NCBI RefSeq assembly: GCF_963169125.1
Contig: NC_084800.1
Coordinates: forward strand, 147,680,397-147,744,396
Length of the DNA: 64,000 nt
Source: Humulus lupulus
Lineage: Eukaryota; Streptophyta; Magnoliopsida; Rosales; Cannabaceae
Reading direction: 5' to 3'
Shown here: positions 46,010-58,107 of the stretch, one piece after another
Numbering within the stretch: the first letter of the stretch is position 1
How the letters are laid out: the number at the start of each line of letters is the position of its first letter
Notes under the pieces: generated by a model
The model's database searches: none
What the model was told of the DNA's origin: nothing
Seen by the model: only the letters and a program-made list of their open reading frames with translations
Position numbers and translations under genes: made by a program

Positions 46010-47153
46010 TGTTGATGGTAAGAACTCATCAATGATTAAAGGTTAGAATACTCAAGTTTTTATACTAAGGATAGCTTAGAATCAAATGGAAAGAACTTGA
46101 ATCAACAGAAAAACCAGAGCTACAATAGAACAAAGATCATACATTTCTTAAGCATCTCTCATACAATCAGTTTTCCAACCCCTCAACCTGAGGGGTTGAT
46201 GCCTATTTATAGGTGGGCTCTATTGGCCCCTGATACAAACAAGTCCGAGGAGATAGGGACGTACGCGGGTACACTGATAGAGTAGTGGCTCAGGGCATAG
46301 TGGTGTCTACCCTGACAATGCCAGAGTAGTGGCTTAGGGCATAGTACAATCGGCTCTAATGTATGGTCGGGGGTGTTCAAGTGGTGCCTCTACTCTCCGT
46401 ACAAGTTCATACTGCCACTACTTCTCAGAGACAGATGGCAGAGCCACACCTCTATCCTCTTCGCAACCGTACATCTCGTGTCAGTACACGTGCCTTGTAC
46501 TTGCTCATACCCATCAATCCATGTTAGACACCTAAGGATTATTTGACAAACCCATTTGGTATCTTCAAGTATTCCTCATACGTATATCGAGGAGCGTCCC
46601 AGCTTTATATGTCCTGAGAAGCCAAGGCGCATGAGTGTCTCGCTGGTGGCACCTACCCCTTGAAAGGAACCAGGGCCTCTTCAACGAGACACAAGGGGTT
46701 AGTGGCCAGACAGGACGTATACGGGAGGCTTCTCCCTCACATAGTGAGGGTGCCTCACATAGCGAGGCTGCCTGGTTGCCTTAGGATCGCACGCAGAGAC
46801 AAGGTGCATATGAGGGGCCTCACCCTTGCATAGCGAGGCTAGCTGCGCGGGGATGAGGCGCGAGACACGAAGGCACCACGAGGCTATACCCTCGCATAGC
46901 GAGGGTGCCTCGCATAGAGATGCGGGCTTGTGCATGAGTAACTTGCCGAGGGCCCTCGCATGGCGAGGGTGGCTCTCTTAGCCAAACCTCTCCGATGCTA
47001 TGTGATGCCCTTATCCCTTTATGCGTGTAGAAAGTGGCCAAGTGGGGCTCCTGCCCCTTCGTCCCTCTAACATGTGTCTCTTAGTCTTTAAGCGACCTCG
47101 TAGCATAGAAGTTTGCCTGAACGAAATTCACCAGGGAAGAATTCCCACATTCA
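46010..47153 (-). mobile_element. Tat2 5' LTR
   Basis: 1144 bp, tgttgatgg to cccacattca. Longer than the 3' LTR because of a duplicated agagtagtggctcagggcat segment (46280-46345) and extra tagcgagg repeats (46735-46770, 46885-46910). Elsewhere the two LTRs differ at a few percent of positions. Confidence 0.9.
46735..46969. repeat. Hairpin-forming ccctcgcatagcgaggg repeats, 5' LTR of Tat2
   Basis: Palindromes ccctcgcatagcgaggg (46889-46905) and ccctcgcatggcgaggg (46953-46969), plus cctcacatagcgaggc-type copies. More copies than in the 3' LTR. Confidence 0.8.
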
Positions 47154-47160
47154 CGACATG

Positions 47161-47199
47161 TTAGATGAAGGATCTAATGTAGAAGATCCCGATTTTTAG
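47161..47199 (+). CDS. N ORF0, 3' part (12 codons and stop)
   Basis: Continues the frame of 35015-35443 after removal of Tat2 and one duplication copy: LDEGSNVEDPDF then TAG. The acidic composition matches the tail of the first part, supporting a single original frame. Confidence 0.6.
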   Translation, partial: LDEGSNVEDPDF

Positions 47200-47735
47200 A
47201 ATAAATTAGTTTCTTTATTAATTTTATTTATTATTTCGCCTTTATGATTGTACTTAGTGAAAACTGTTTTGCCAAATTAATATCATTGTTATTCTTGTTG
47301 ACATGTATGAGTTTGATTTTCTTTTGCAATCATAATAAATAATCAATTTAATAAATAATGACCAAGTTCGGTGATGGTGGATACAAATCAATGGACCAAG
47401 TTTCTATATTGAGAGTTAGGGGGCCATAGTAGGGGGAACGATTTTACTGATCCCAACCCTCCCTCAATATGGTTAACTTTGGAACAACGATGAGTTTAGA
47501 GCCTGAGAATTTAGTCATATAGGATGATTAGAAACAGACTTAGAAAATAATAAAGGTGGCTTATTTTTTTAAGTATAGAAATGCATCCTAACTAAAAAGA
47601 AGGCTTAAATAATTCTTTTCATAAGAAGTCATAATTAATAGGTCTGAGTTATGCTTGCTTAGCTTAAGTTTTGTTTTAGAGGCTATTAAGGTAAGTTCTA
47701 ACATGTTTTTCTCAACTGTCAGAACTCTGCTGAAG
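47200..47735 (+). other. Noncoding stretch between ORF0 and gag of N
   Basis: AT-rich, no frame and no LTR end or primer site visible. Contains an inverted pair around tatattgagagttaggggg and ccctccctcaatatgg (47416-47470), a purine run gtaggggga, and aaggtaag at 47688, a donor-like site. Confidence 0.45.
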
Positions 47736-48945
47736 ATGTCGCTCAGAAGGTCTGCTCGCACCAATGGCTCCAGCGCCGCTTCTGAGAGCAATGAAGCCCC
47801 TCCAGTTTGCAGAAAGGGAGTACGTTCTATTTCCAATCGAAATGTGCCATCGCTACTGCCACCGGTTGACAACACTGCGGAAATTGCTAGGCTACGACAA
47901 CAAGTTGAGGAATTACTGCAGCAATAGCGACAACAGGCTCAGACTTAGCCTCAGCCGCAATCATAGCCTCAGCAAATGGCTCCAGCAACCCAGCAAGTTG
48001 GTCTTTATGGGGGATGGCCAATGGAAAACTATGCACCATACCCAGCTCAACATATGGAGCCTATCTATTAGTGGTTTCATAAGCAACACGCTCCAAACTT
48101 TGAACGAACAACCGATCCCTTTTGAGGCAGAAGAATGTCTAAGAAATGTAGGGCCGATCCTAGTATACGTGAATCTTGGCAACGCGGACCGCATATCCTG
48201 CGTTTCGTCTCTACTAAAGAAGGATGCTAGAATATGGTGGGACTTAGTTCAGCATACTCACGATATCACCACCATGACTTGGACCAGATTTGTGGAGTTG
48301 TTCTACAAAAAGTACTACAACTCGGCAGTCATTGCCGCAAGGGTCGAGGAGTTCGCTGGTCTGAAGCAAGGGAACTTATCAGTAGCCGAATATGCTTGGC
48401 AGTTCGACCGATTAGCCAAGTTTGCATCAGAAATGGATCCAACTGAATTTCTAAGGGTGACTAAGTTCATTAGAGGATTTTGACCAATGATTGAGCTAGG
48501 GGTTAAACTCACAAAACTGGGAAATACTACTTATGCCAATGTCCTAGAAACGACAATAGAAGTAGAAAGGCTTCAGGAGAACGTTAGTAAAGAAGAGGCC
48601 AGTAAGCCTGAGCCTAAACATCAAAGTCAGCCTAAGAATGGTCAGAACAACTACAATAACAATCAGTCCAGCAACAATAGTAATGGTCAAAAGAGATGGC
48701 ATCCTGACAACAAGCAGTCTGATAACGATATAAGGGCACGGACGAACAATGGAAGTAATAGGCCGGGTTATGTTGAATTCCCGCAATGTGTTAAGTGCCA
48801 AAAGAAACATCCTAGTGAATGTTGTGCCAACACCAAGGGATGCTTCAACTATGGTCAGGAAGTACATCGGAAGAGAGAATGTCCCTTGCTCAAGCCAGAG
48901 GGAAAAGGGACGACAAGATGGTTCCTGCCAAGGTATTTTCCTTAA
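47736..48945 (+). pseudogene. N gag
   Basis: Starts MSLRRSARTNGSSAASES, with NTAEIARLRQQVEELLQQ (short coiled coil). One frameshift near 48120 leads to the gag core: VNLGNADRISCVSSLLKKDA, RIWWDLVQ, FVELFYKKYYNSAV, LKQGNLSVAEYAWQFDRLA. After a TGA at 48481 an Asn/Gln-rich linker runs to a zinc knuckle CFNYGQEVHRKREC, where the second Cys is Tyr. Gypsy gag, broken in at least three places. Confidence 0.85.
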
Positions 48946-49500
48946 CCTGATGAGAAGCTGACACTAGCAATAAACTAGTTACAGGTCAGGTTTCTATCCT
49001 CCATAATGGATGTTCTGTATTATTTGATTTGGCAGCCACTCATTCGTATATCTCGTTAGGAATGATAGAGAAATTATACAAACCTTGTGAAAAATTTAGA
49101 ACTAGGATTGTAACCGAGTTTCCTTCGAGCGAAGAAGTCCTATCATCTTGGATAGTGCGAGGCGTACTGATAAAGATAGAGGACATAGAACTAGAAGGAG
49201 ACCTGATAGAACTGGAGATTAAAGACTTCGACGTGATACTTGGAATGGATTGGCTAGCAAGGCATGGTGCAACCATCGATTGCAAAGGTAAGTGAGTGAT
49301 ATTCGAGACTCCAGACGTTCAGAAGCAATGCTTTATGGGACAAGTCTCAGGACTACAAAACATTGCTTATTTCATCTCTCAAAGCTCAGAGGATGATAGA
49401 AAAAGGATGTCACGCATTTCTAGCCAGCATCACGAATGTGGTAAAGGAGACACCACTGAAGGTTGGAGACGTCCATATTGTAAAGGAATTTCCTGAAGTA
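48946..49500 (+). pseudogene. N aspartic protease
   Basis: VSILHNGCSVLFDLAATHSY shows the active-site Asp, but the DSG triad is DLA. Later IKDFDVILGMDWLARHGATI and CKGK then a stop; the tail frame 49296-49496 continues the family linker. Catalysis unlikely. Confidence 0.8.
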
Positions 49501-50093
49501 TTTTAGACAACCTACCAGGGCTACCACCGACTCGGGAAATTGAATTTACAATCGAGCTAAATAAGGTGACGATAAAAAATAAACACCCGCTACTTCGAAT
49601 TGACAACTTGTTTGATCAACTCCGAGGAGCGACCGTGTTCTCAAATATTGATTTAGTTATGTCGTTCGGTCTTACCAACGCTCCAGCCGCGTTTATGGAT
49701 TTAATGAATAGGGTCTTTAAGGACTACTTGGATAAATTCGTTGTAATGTTCATTGACAATATCTTGGTGTGCTCAAAGGACGAAATCGAGTGTGAGAAAC
49801 ATTTAAGGTTGATCTTGTTACGACTAATGGAGAATCAACTTTATGCAAAGTTCAGGAAGTGCAAATTTTGGCTTTCACAAGTAGTATTCCTCAGCCATGT
49901 TGTATCCAAGGACGGAGTTGCAGTAGACCCATCTAAAGTAGAGACTGTGAAGGATTGGCCAGGACCAAAGAACGCGTCTGAAGTAAGAAGTTTTCTGGAA
50001 CTAGCAAGCTACTATTGGAGGTTCGTAGAAGGCTTTTCTAAGATATCCACTCCGCTCACCAACCTAACTCGGAATCAGCAGAGGTTTAACTAG
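49501..50093 (+). pseudogene. N reverse transcriptase with two internal deletions
   Basis: The N-terminal part jumps from the EFTIELN-like linker straight to [20 protein letters not shown], losing ~60 residues of fingers. It then jumps from TVFSNIDL to [20 protein letters not shown], losing the SGYHQ segment. The catalytic box is [10 protein letters not shown], so the second Asp is Asn. Continues [19 protein letters not shown] and ends with the [12 protein letters not shown] segment. Confidence 0.85.
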
Positions 50094-50520
50094 AATGATA
50101 AGTGTGAAGAGAGTTTCCAGTTGCTAAAGGATAACCTATGCTCAGTACCAGTACTTTGTGTAACGACACCCAATGACAAGTTTGTAGTCTATTGTGATGC
50201 GTCGAAGCAAGGGTTGGGTTGTGTCTGATACAGAATGACAAGGTGATAGCCTACGCCTCAAGGAAGCTAAAGGAATATGAGCAACGCTATCCAACACACG
50301 ATATGGAGTTGGCAGCAGTGGTCTTTGCGTTGAAAATCTAGGGCCACTATCTTTATGGAGAATGGTGTGAGATTTATACAGACCACAAAAGCTTAAAGTA
50401 TTTCTTCACTCAGAAGGAGCTCAGCACAGGTGGTAAGAGCTTGTGAAGGATTATGAGTGTGAAATTCTATACCGTCTGGGAAAGGCAAACGTATTTGCTG
50501 ATGCGCTAAGTAGGAAGATT
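50094..50520 (+). pseudogene. N RNase H
   Basis: [13 protein letters not shown] (first Asp motif, frame broken just after), [31 protein letters not shown], a stop, then [23 protein letters not shown] and FADALSRK. Stops at about 50092, 50228 and 50339. Confidence 0.8.
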
Positions 50521-51346
50521 TATGGAAGTCTAGCAGCATTAGCTGGAATAGAAAAGCCGCTACATCAGGAGCTGATCAATGCTGGAATAGAGGTAGTCAT
50601 TGGTAAATTGGCTAACTTGTCCATACAGTCAAGACTGTTAGAAAAGATACAGATTGGACAAGGGCATGATGACACATTAGTAGTACATATGGATGCAGTT
50701 AAAGAAGGCAAGGCCACAGATTTCTCGATATCAGGACAAGGGTTCTTGAGGTATAAGGATCGGGTATGCGTGACGAATGATAAAGAGATTAAGACGAATA
50801 CTCTAGAAGAAGCGCACAGCAACCCATACTCAATTCACCCAGGGTCGACCAAGATGACTCACGATCTTAAAGCACTATATTGGTTGCCAGGAATGACGAA
50901 GGATATAGCGGAGTATGTGTCTAAATGCTTAGTATGCCAGCAAGTAAAAGCAGAACATTAGTGGCTTGCAGGCTTATTACAACCGCTTAGCATTCCAGAA
51001 TGGAAATGGGACAACATAGCCATGGATTTTGTGACAGGACTTCCACGAACAAATAAACAGCATGACTCGGCTTGGGCAGTTGTAGATAGACTAACCAAGT
51101 CAGCTCTTTTCCTGCTTGTCAGAACTACATTCACAGCAGATCAATACGCTGACGTTTATGTCTAAGAAATAGTATGACTGCATGGAATCCCTAAAACAAT
51201 AGTATCTAATAGAGGATCGGTGTTTACATCAAGATTTTGGGGAAGTTTGCAGCAGGCCACGGGTACCAAGTAAAGTCTTAGTATAGCATTTCCATCCTCA
51301 GACAGACGGTCAGTCCGAGCGTACCATACAGATTTTAGAAGATATG
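50521..51346 (+). pseudogene. N integrase, part 1
   Basis: Zinc-binding segment AHSNPYSIHPGSTKMTHDLK and CLVCQQVKAEH, one stop, then the core: WKWDNIAMDFVTGLP (first Asp), [13 protein letters not shown], then VSNRGSVFTSRFW where the second Asp is Asn, and a frameshifted PSSDRRSVRAYH equal to HPQTDGQSERT (Glu). Stops at the point where the LARD-like element entered (51347); target duplication ATATG at 51342-51346. Continues at 60332. Confidence 0.85.
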
Positions 51347-53555
51347 TGTAACGACCTGAATTCACTAATAAGGCTAGGAGCCTTGATTAGTGTGCCTGGA
51401 GGGCAATAATTGTTATATTGCATTAATTTATGTGAATTTAATGAATATGTGATTAGTATGCATGTTTAGGTGAAATAAATATGCATGTGGACCCCGTTTG
51501 TATGAGAGGGGATAAACTGGTAATTTGGGCCCGCTGAGGGCATATATGCAATAATTGTATAATGTGATTTGTACCACGTGAGGGTGGTGTTATTATTGTG
51601 ATGCAAGTGCCGAGACGGTCCTGGAGAGCTAGTTAACTCAAAAGTCAAAATGGGATTTTATACCCGGCTCGGGAGGAGCCTAGGGGTATTTCGGGGATTT
51701 TGTAACTTAGTTCTTGAGAGAATATGGTAACTTATGTAACTGTTAGTAACCATGGAGAGTAATAAGTTTAGATGGAGAAATGGTAGAATTGTAATGTATA
51801 GGAAATGACAAGTGAGCCCTTGGGGCTTAGTTATGAAGGGATAGGTAAGGAAGGGTAAAATGGTCATTTGGCAAGGGGTTTAGATAAATTTGAGCTGTGT
51901 TATAGGGGTACACGTTTTGGGCTTGGTCATTGTTGGTTTTGATAAAATTTGAAGAGAAGGAAAGAAAACTAGAAGGAGAAAAGCTAGGGCAAGAAGAAGA
52001 AGAAGAAGAAGAAGAATAGAAGTGGCTGAAGTGGGAGTTTAGGAGGAGAATCAAGGGAGCTTGGGGTGAATTCTCCATTTGAGGTAAGAAGTTTTATGCA
52101 AATTTAAGGCTTGTTTCTGTTTTGATTTGAGAAATTTAAAGCATGAGTTATGTTTTTAAGTTTTGTATGAGTTGCTGAAATTAGAAATCTAAGGTGTGGA
52201 TTTTTTGGGTGTGATTATGTTTTTGATCTTGATGATAGTGTCTATAGGTTGTTAGATGGTTCATTTGAGGTTTCGATTTGGTTTTGGGGTTGAGATATGC
52301 GTTTGGGCTGGTTTAGAGGTGTTTTGGATGAGGGAATTGAAGGAGAAAAACCCAGAAATTCTGAGTTCGCGAAGGAGCACCGCGGCCGTGTTCTTAGGCA
52401 CCGCGGCGTGAGGCTGTTTACAGTTAGGGGAAATTTCTGACTTCTCTAGGCGCCGCGGCCCTTGCGGGTAGCGCCACAGCGCTACGCCTTTTTCAGGATA
52501 GGAAATTTTGCATATTCGGGCATTTGTTCCAGGGGTTCGGGGGATGTTTCCAATGATTTGTTTTAGGAATTTGGGAGTCCCGAGAGTGTGGAATTGGTTT
52601 CGGGAAGTGATTTTGAATTAATTAGTATTAAAGGATGTTTTGTACGTGTTGTGACTAGGATTTCGGAGAGGCTCGTGCTTGTGGCCTTGGTGCATCGGAA
52701 AGCTCGGGATATAGGTAAGAAAACTGTAGCACTCGAGAACAGGGCATGGGCCCATAGTGTTATTGCAGGGCATGGCCCTAGATTGTATTATGTGCTAATG
52801 TATAACCTTAAATGACTTATTATATGTTGAATGATTATTCCGAAATGTATTATATGTGTAATTATAGTGGAATGAACGGCTAAGGCCGAGAGCGGCAAGG
52901 CCGAGAACGGCGAAAGGCCGAGAACGGCAGCGAGGCCGGAAGTAACACTTAGCACATGGGATGCTTATAGTCAGGGTAGGACCCAGTGGATACATGTGAT
53001 ATCCTTACGGTGAGGACCGAGACCCCAGGCTTTGGTAAGGCTTCTGGGGCGGCATGGCCGTGTTTGCTTAGTCTAATGGTTGACCTGTTTATCCGTGGAC
53101 TATCTGATATGATTAACTGTATAATTTGCATATGTTATGAGCTGCATGAGTTTTCTTGCTGGGCTTCGGCTCACAGGTGCTCTGTGTGCAGGTAAGGGCG
53201 AAGACTGAGTCAACCAGCCATGAGTACGGAGAGCGTGAAGCGACGCGTACATGTTTGGCCTACCCGACTGCTTTGGTTGGGGGTTTATTCGAGAAATGGC
53301 TGTAATAGTCTATGATTTTTATAACTAATCAACTGTAAACTTATTTCAAGATGTAAATAGTTTTCAAACCTTATTTTGGGATCCGAGATGTTTAATACTA
53401 GAAGTTTTTATTGAAACAACGCATTTTCAAAGATTACAGCCTTAACTTTTGATTAGTCACACTTTCATTTTAAAAACCTCGGTTAGCGAGCTCTTTGCAC
53501 ACAGTTTTGTCTTAAAACTCACTTGGTAACGGCCCTCAGGAATTAGGGCGTTACA
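51347..53555 (+). mobile_element. LARD-like element 5' LTR
   Basis: TGTAACGACC to GGGCGTTACA, 2209 bp. Contains a (GAA)n run (51991-52017), GAGGTAAG at 52080, a GC-rich block with caccgcggc (52375-52490), a cggc minisatellite (52874-52932) and ttttcttgctgggcttcggc at 53152. Differs from the 3' LTR by about 12 bases in the first 320 and by indels in the repeats. Confidence 0.95.
52874..52932 (+). repeat. ggccgagaacggc minisatellite, 5' LTR copy
   Basis: About four units of aaggccgagaacggc type. The 3' LTR has two additional atggagccgagaacggc units at the same place. Confidence 0.8.
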
Positions 53556-53558
53556 ACT

Positions 53559-53570
53559 TGGTATCAGAGC
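53559..53570 (+). other. Primer-binding site of the LARD-like element
   Basis: TGGTATCAGAGC, exact match to the complement of initiator-Met tRNA, 3 bp after the LTR end. Confidence 0.9.
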
Positions 53571-56500
53571 GAGCCAAGGTTTATTGGTTCTGGAGATTGA
53601 CCGAACATGTACGCTCGCTGTCAGTGACAAGCTTGACTCAGGGTTTGTTGGTATGAATGATTGACATGCTTGAACATATGTTTGAATGCCCTGTTTGCCT
53701 GCTTATTTATATGGAGCATGAGGAATGAGTTGACATATGCATAAGATACTGTTGGGGCTGGGCCCTTGACTATTGCATGTTGAGATTGATGCGTGCTGAT
53801 TAACATTATTATGTATGTGGATGAATATTGGGATAATGGTTTGCATATTGAGTGTATGTGGTTAATTGTCTAAATTGAATTCGTATGTAATATCCGTTTA
53901 ATTGCTTGTATGAAGCATGTTGGGACCTGGGTATACTTAGTGATGTTAAATCTGGTAGCTAAATGTATATCATTGTGGATTTGGCCTATATATGCATTGT
54001 GTGTGCACGCTAACTGTGGTTATTTGGATCTAGTTGTGGTTTGGTTCAGAGTATGAACCACAGAGCTCAGGAGTTTGGTCAGTTTTGACAGATGAACTCG
54101 AGTTGTTTGTTCCTAGAAGGGTTATGTGGACCTGTAGTGTGTTGAAAGGGGGATTCTAGATATAAGTTGGAGTTGAGGTCTCCAGTTATCCCGAAAAGCA
54201 GCAGAGGGTCACTAGTGTGAGTAAGCTGTGGAGTTTGTTAGTTGAGATGGGATAGAAGAACAGCGAATTTCTTTGGGGAAATAGCTGCTTTGTATGCTTT
54301 AACAGTAAGGTTACCAGTTTTGGTTTATTGTGAGGGTATGGACAGATAAGGGTATTATGTAAAAGGCTTAAAAAGGGTGTTATCCCTTGATTTTGAGGAT
54401 AGTTAGGGTTGACAAAGAATCCATCAGTGGATGGGCAAGGTTAATTCCACCCTTGGTTATAAGGGGATAAGAGCCCATGATTAAAGGGTTGTGTTAAATA
54501 TTGTGGCAGAGGGATGCCTGGATATGGTACTCGAGCTGAGATATTGGCATGATGGGTTGGAAAGAACTCAGATGGTGAATTGATAAGAAAGGGGGTTATA
54601 GAGATATGGTTTGAATTGTGGAGACTGGTGGGCTTATAAGCTTGGTTTGGAGTGATAGGGTAACAACAGTGTAAATCAATGGGTTTGGTGAATTGGGTAA
54701 TTCATTTTGGATATTGATACTGACAGATGTATTTGGAATTGATGGCGACCCATTTAAGGGTTGAACTTTGGAATAGTCCAATGTATTTGGGCAGCTCTGA
54801 TGTATGAACTTATCATCTGTATGTGGATGGCGGAGCGGGCATGTTGTTCGAAGAACTGAGGAATGACGCATAGAGCATAAGTGCCAGAACTGCAATGGCA
54901 GTGCTTCCTTTGATGGAGTTAGTGAGGATAGATTCTTGGTAATCGAGGTAAAAGAACCCCGGTTAGTTCTGTGGCTTCTGGTTTTGCCAGAAAAGAGGAA
55001 AAGTCTGATTGATAAGATGGTAATTCTATTGATAGAATTCAGCAAGGGCGGATTCTTAATTTTTGGGATAGAAGGACCCCAGATAGTGCTAGGACACCTA
55101 ACTGTGATTGGAAAGAAGCCTGATTGAAAAGGCAGTTATCAAGATGGTGACAAGAACTAGGGAGGTTATTTTGTATGCACATGAGGGAGAGGATGCCACC
55201 TGAGAGGAGGTCAGGTGAGGGCATGACTTCTACATAGAATGACTCGATATGTTAGGATGGATTTCCCATGGTGAGGGAAACAGAAAATTAGAATGCCTCG
55301 CTACATTTGAAGTTCGAGGCTGATTCCTTGAGGATGAGTATTTAACTGACTGGTTTATGCTTTGGTCATGTAACGAACTGGAAGAACTCTGTGTTGAGAA
55401 TGTTCCGAGAGGGAGTTAGACATAGAGAGTTGCCTCAAGAGTGCCATATGAGAGGCTGAAGATAGTAATACTTATTGAGAAGGAATTAGAAACTTCTGGC
55501 AGATGAATTGGGAAGCAAATGATTATGAAATTCATAGTGAGAAAGTTAATCAGTTAAGAAATAACCATGGATTGTAAAGGATATCAGCTGGAGAATGTTA
55601 ATGAGAATGAATGGAAATTGAGTTGACCAGTGGGAAAATTATATGGGTATATAAGGAAAGATTGGGGGTACTTCAAGGTCGGACTACAGATAGGAGTGGT
55701 ATCAGGAATGTTGAGAAAGATAGTAGTTGACAGAAAGAATTATTGAAGCAATCGAAGAAATTTAACCTTGGAATAGCCAGAGCATTTTACTGCAGGGACT
55801 GTTAGCATTGTCGGTTAAGAATATAAAGTTTGATGTTGGGTACGAGATGGGACAATGTCTCCAGGAGTTGATCTATGACCTGGTTATTAGCAGCTGGGAA
55901 TCAAGAAAAGAGACATTTCAGGAATTTTGTTTTGTACTAAGTAAGGTGTGAGGAGTTGGTAACAAAGATTCTAGATTGGTTCAAGCTACAGCAGCACAGG
56001 TAAGTTCTCAAGTAGAAAATACAAGAAAGGTATAGTCAAGTCCCCTTCAAGTTCACGAGCAGTATATGAGGATTACTTCCAGATGGAAATGGAGAGCAAA
56101 TGACTATTAAGTTGAAGACGTTAGTACCCAGGAGGTAAGGTCACATGTAAGGTTCTAGGAAGTGTCAGTTTGGGTTTCGCTAGGAGTACTCAAAGTAAAG
56201 CTACAAGAAGAAAGGACAGGTATGAGGAGAATTGATCTGAAGCCACAAAAAAGCTAATGAAGACTATCTGAAGAAAAGAAAGCATAACAGGACTGGTAAG
56301 CGCGTCATCTATTGCATAAGTATCTCCGGAGACAACTACATCAGAGATGAGGAGAACAGTAAAACTTGAGGATTAGACGGAATGAGTGGTGTCAAATCAG
56401 AAAGAAATTCAGAAGACAAGGTAAGAATTGATTGGTATCTGGCGATGCTGTAATATGTGTGTGTTATGGTTAAGTACAGAGTGATGGCATAAAGGACCTG

Positions 56501-58093
56501 ATCTATGATGTGGATATGTAATTGTGGGAGTGCATCACGGGTTGGGCACGCCCAGGCGCAAATTGACGAGAGGATGGATTGAACCTTGCGGGAGATGAAA
56601 GAATGGATCATGGTTGATATCCTTGGAACGTTAAGTCGACGGTTGCGCATATCAAAAGGTGCTTGAGTACTGAGTATTAGTAAGAAAGATAACGTTGAGA
56701 CCCAGATTTAGTGAAAAGTAACAGACAAATGATCAGTGTTTGAAATTCTCGATTGAGCGAGGGGAAATTTAATTGGAGGCGGAACTCCTAACTGAGAGGC
56801 GTGTGTCAATCAGGGAATAACACCATAGATTGTAATGGAGTGGACAAAGCAACGACTGAGTTCGGCATAACGCTAGTGGGTAATGATTAGCTGATAAGTG
56901 TCACTGAACTATGGAATCGGAAGTGTTAGCTTTGGTTGAAGCAGGGAGGAACCCTGCCAAGGTGGTACAAGTTAAAGATACCAGGATTGGATGAAAGATC
57001 CAATTAGATTTGGTTTATGAATGGGAAATTTGAATGGATATCATTCCACCTCCTAGGGTACGTGGTACCGGGAGGGTTGGTCGGATGACGGAATTTAGTG
57101 AATTCTTTTGGACACTGAGGGGTTAAGTGATGTGGTGGTGTATCGTGAGAATAGACCACATTAGACCTTAAGTAAGGTGTTTTGACATGAAAAGTTTTAA
57201 CCCAGTTGATGGGGTTAATGTAGTTGGTTCAAGAGAACTGGTTTCAGGGTAGAACGTCAATGATACTGAATTGAGACCCTATAGTATTTTAAATTTTTGG
57301 AATGGATCTAGTGAACGAAAAGAACAGAGTGGGAATCTGGAATTATCAGTTGATTGCAAGTGGAATAGCAGTCTGAAACTTTATCAGATATCTTAAAGAA
57401 TTAAGCATTGACTATGCGAATACTTGAGGTGTTGAGGGAAGTGTAATCCCTGATAAGTTAGTCGTGGTGGAAAATGCTGGCGCCTTGTTAAAGTAACACG
57501 AAATAGGACATGGTTTGAGGCGAAGGATAATGAATACTACGATTTGGCTTTGGTTCAGAGAGAAAGCCGAAGAGGTTGTTGGAACTCTTAAGGCAGGAGT
57601 GTCTTCCTATCTGGAAGAATAAAAGAGCTTATAAATTGTTAAATTCTGAGAAAATAAAGTCCAAGATGAAAGATTTGTATCTCCCTGTGTGATATCAGAC
57701 AAAGGATTAGTATGGTGTTCGAAGAAAGAAGGGAGAGTTCTGACTCTTGATTCATCATAAGTTTTGAAATTGTACCAAGGGTTAGGCCAGGGGCCTATAA
57801 ATTGATCCCACCTAGTAGAGGTGATGACTTTTGGGTATCTCTGGAATCAGGATTAAGACAATGTGGTGGTCATTGTAATCTAAGCAGACCCTGAAGCTTC
57901 AGCAGGGTTGCGGTGTTAACGAGGGGCTAACGAGAGTATGGCTGCTAGACAAGATCTGGTGGGGCAAGATTGTTACTCCTGTAAGAGTGTTGTTGGGAAG
58001 TAAAGTTAAGGCGGTGGGCCTTGGGAATTATGGTCAGAATTGTGGGTTTACTGACTGAGGTGTTTCGGTAAATTTCGAGGATGAAATTTTTAT
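53571..58093 (+). other. Noncoding internal region of the LARD-like element
   Basis: 4.5 kb in which I find no gag, protease, RT, RNase H or integrase motif on either strand. The longest open frame is 149 codons on the minus strand and does not look like a protein. The first ~200 bp match the M1 leader (gccaaggtttattggttctg, cttgactcagggtttg). Unusually rich in A and G on the plus strand (many agaag, ggaat, tgagg runs). Confidence 0.75.
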
Positions 58094-58107
58094 GAGAAGG
58101 GGATAGT
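58094..58107 (+). other. Polypurine tract of the LARD-like element
   Basis: gagaaggggatagt directly before the 3' LTR, preceded by tttcgaggatgaaattttta, a typical 3' end for Tekay-like gypsy elements. Confidence 0.8.

Larger units (their letters stand above)
35444..47153 (-). mobile_element. Tat2: near-complete Tat-lineage gypsy element
   Basis: Minus-strand element, ~11.7 kb, flanked by ACATG at 35439-35443 and 47156-47160 (two bases, cg, lie between LTR end and right duplication). Order from its 5' end: LTR, primer site, gag, protease, RT, RNase H, second RNase H, integrase, one satellite-like unit, antisense gene, polypurine tract, LTR. The second, archaeal-type RNase H places it in the Tat lineage. 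A handful of stops and a small deletion near the integrase end are the main lesions, so it is fairly young. Confidence 0.9.

Noticed and set aside
54596..55045. 149-codon minus-strand frame in the LARD-like element
   Set aside because: Purine-rich plus strand makes the minus strand Ser/Pro/Leu-rich and poor in stops. No motif and no neighbouring partner frame.
53759..58090. Decayed gag-pol hidden in the LARD internal region
   Set aside because: I looked for RT, protease, RNase H and integrase signatures on both strands and saw none. A profile search could still find remnants.
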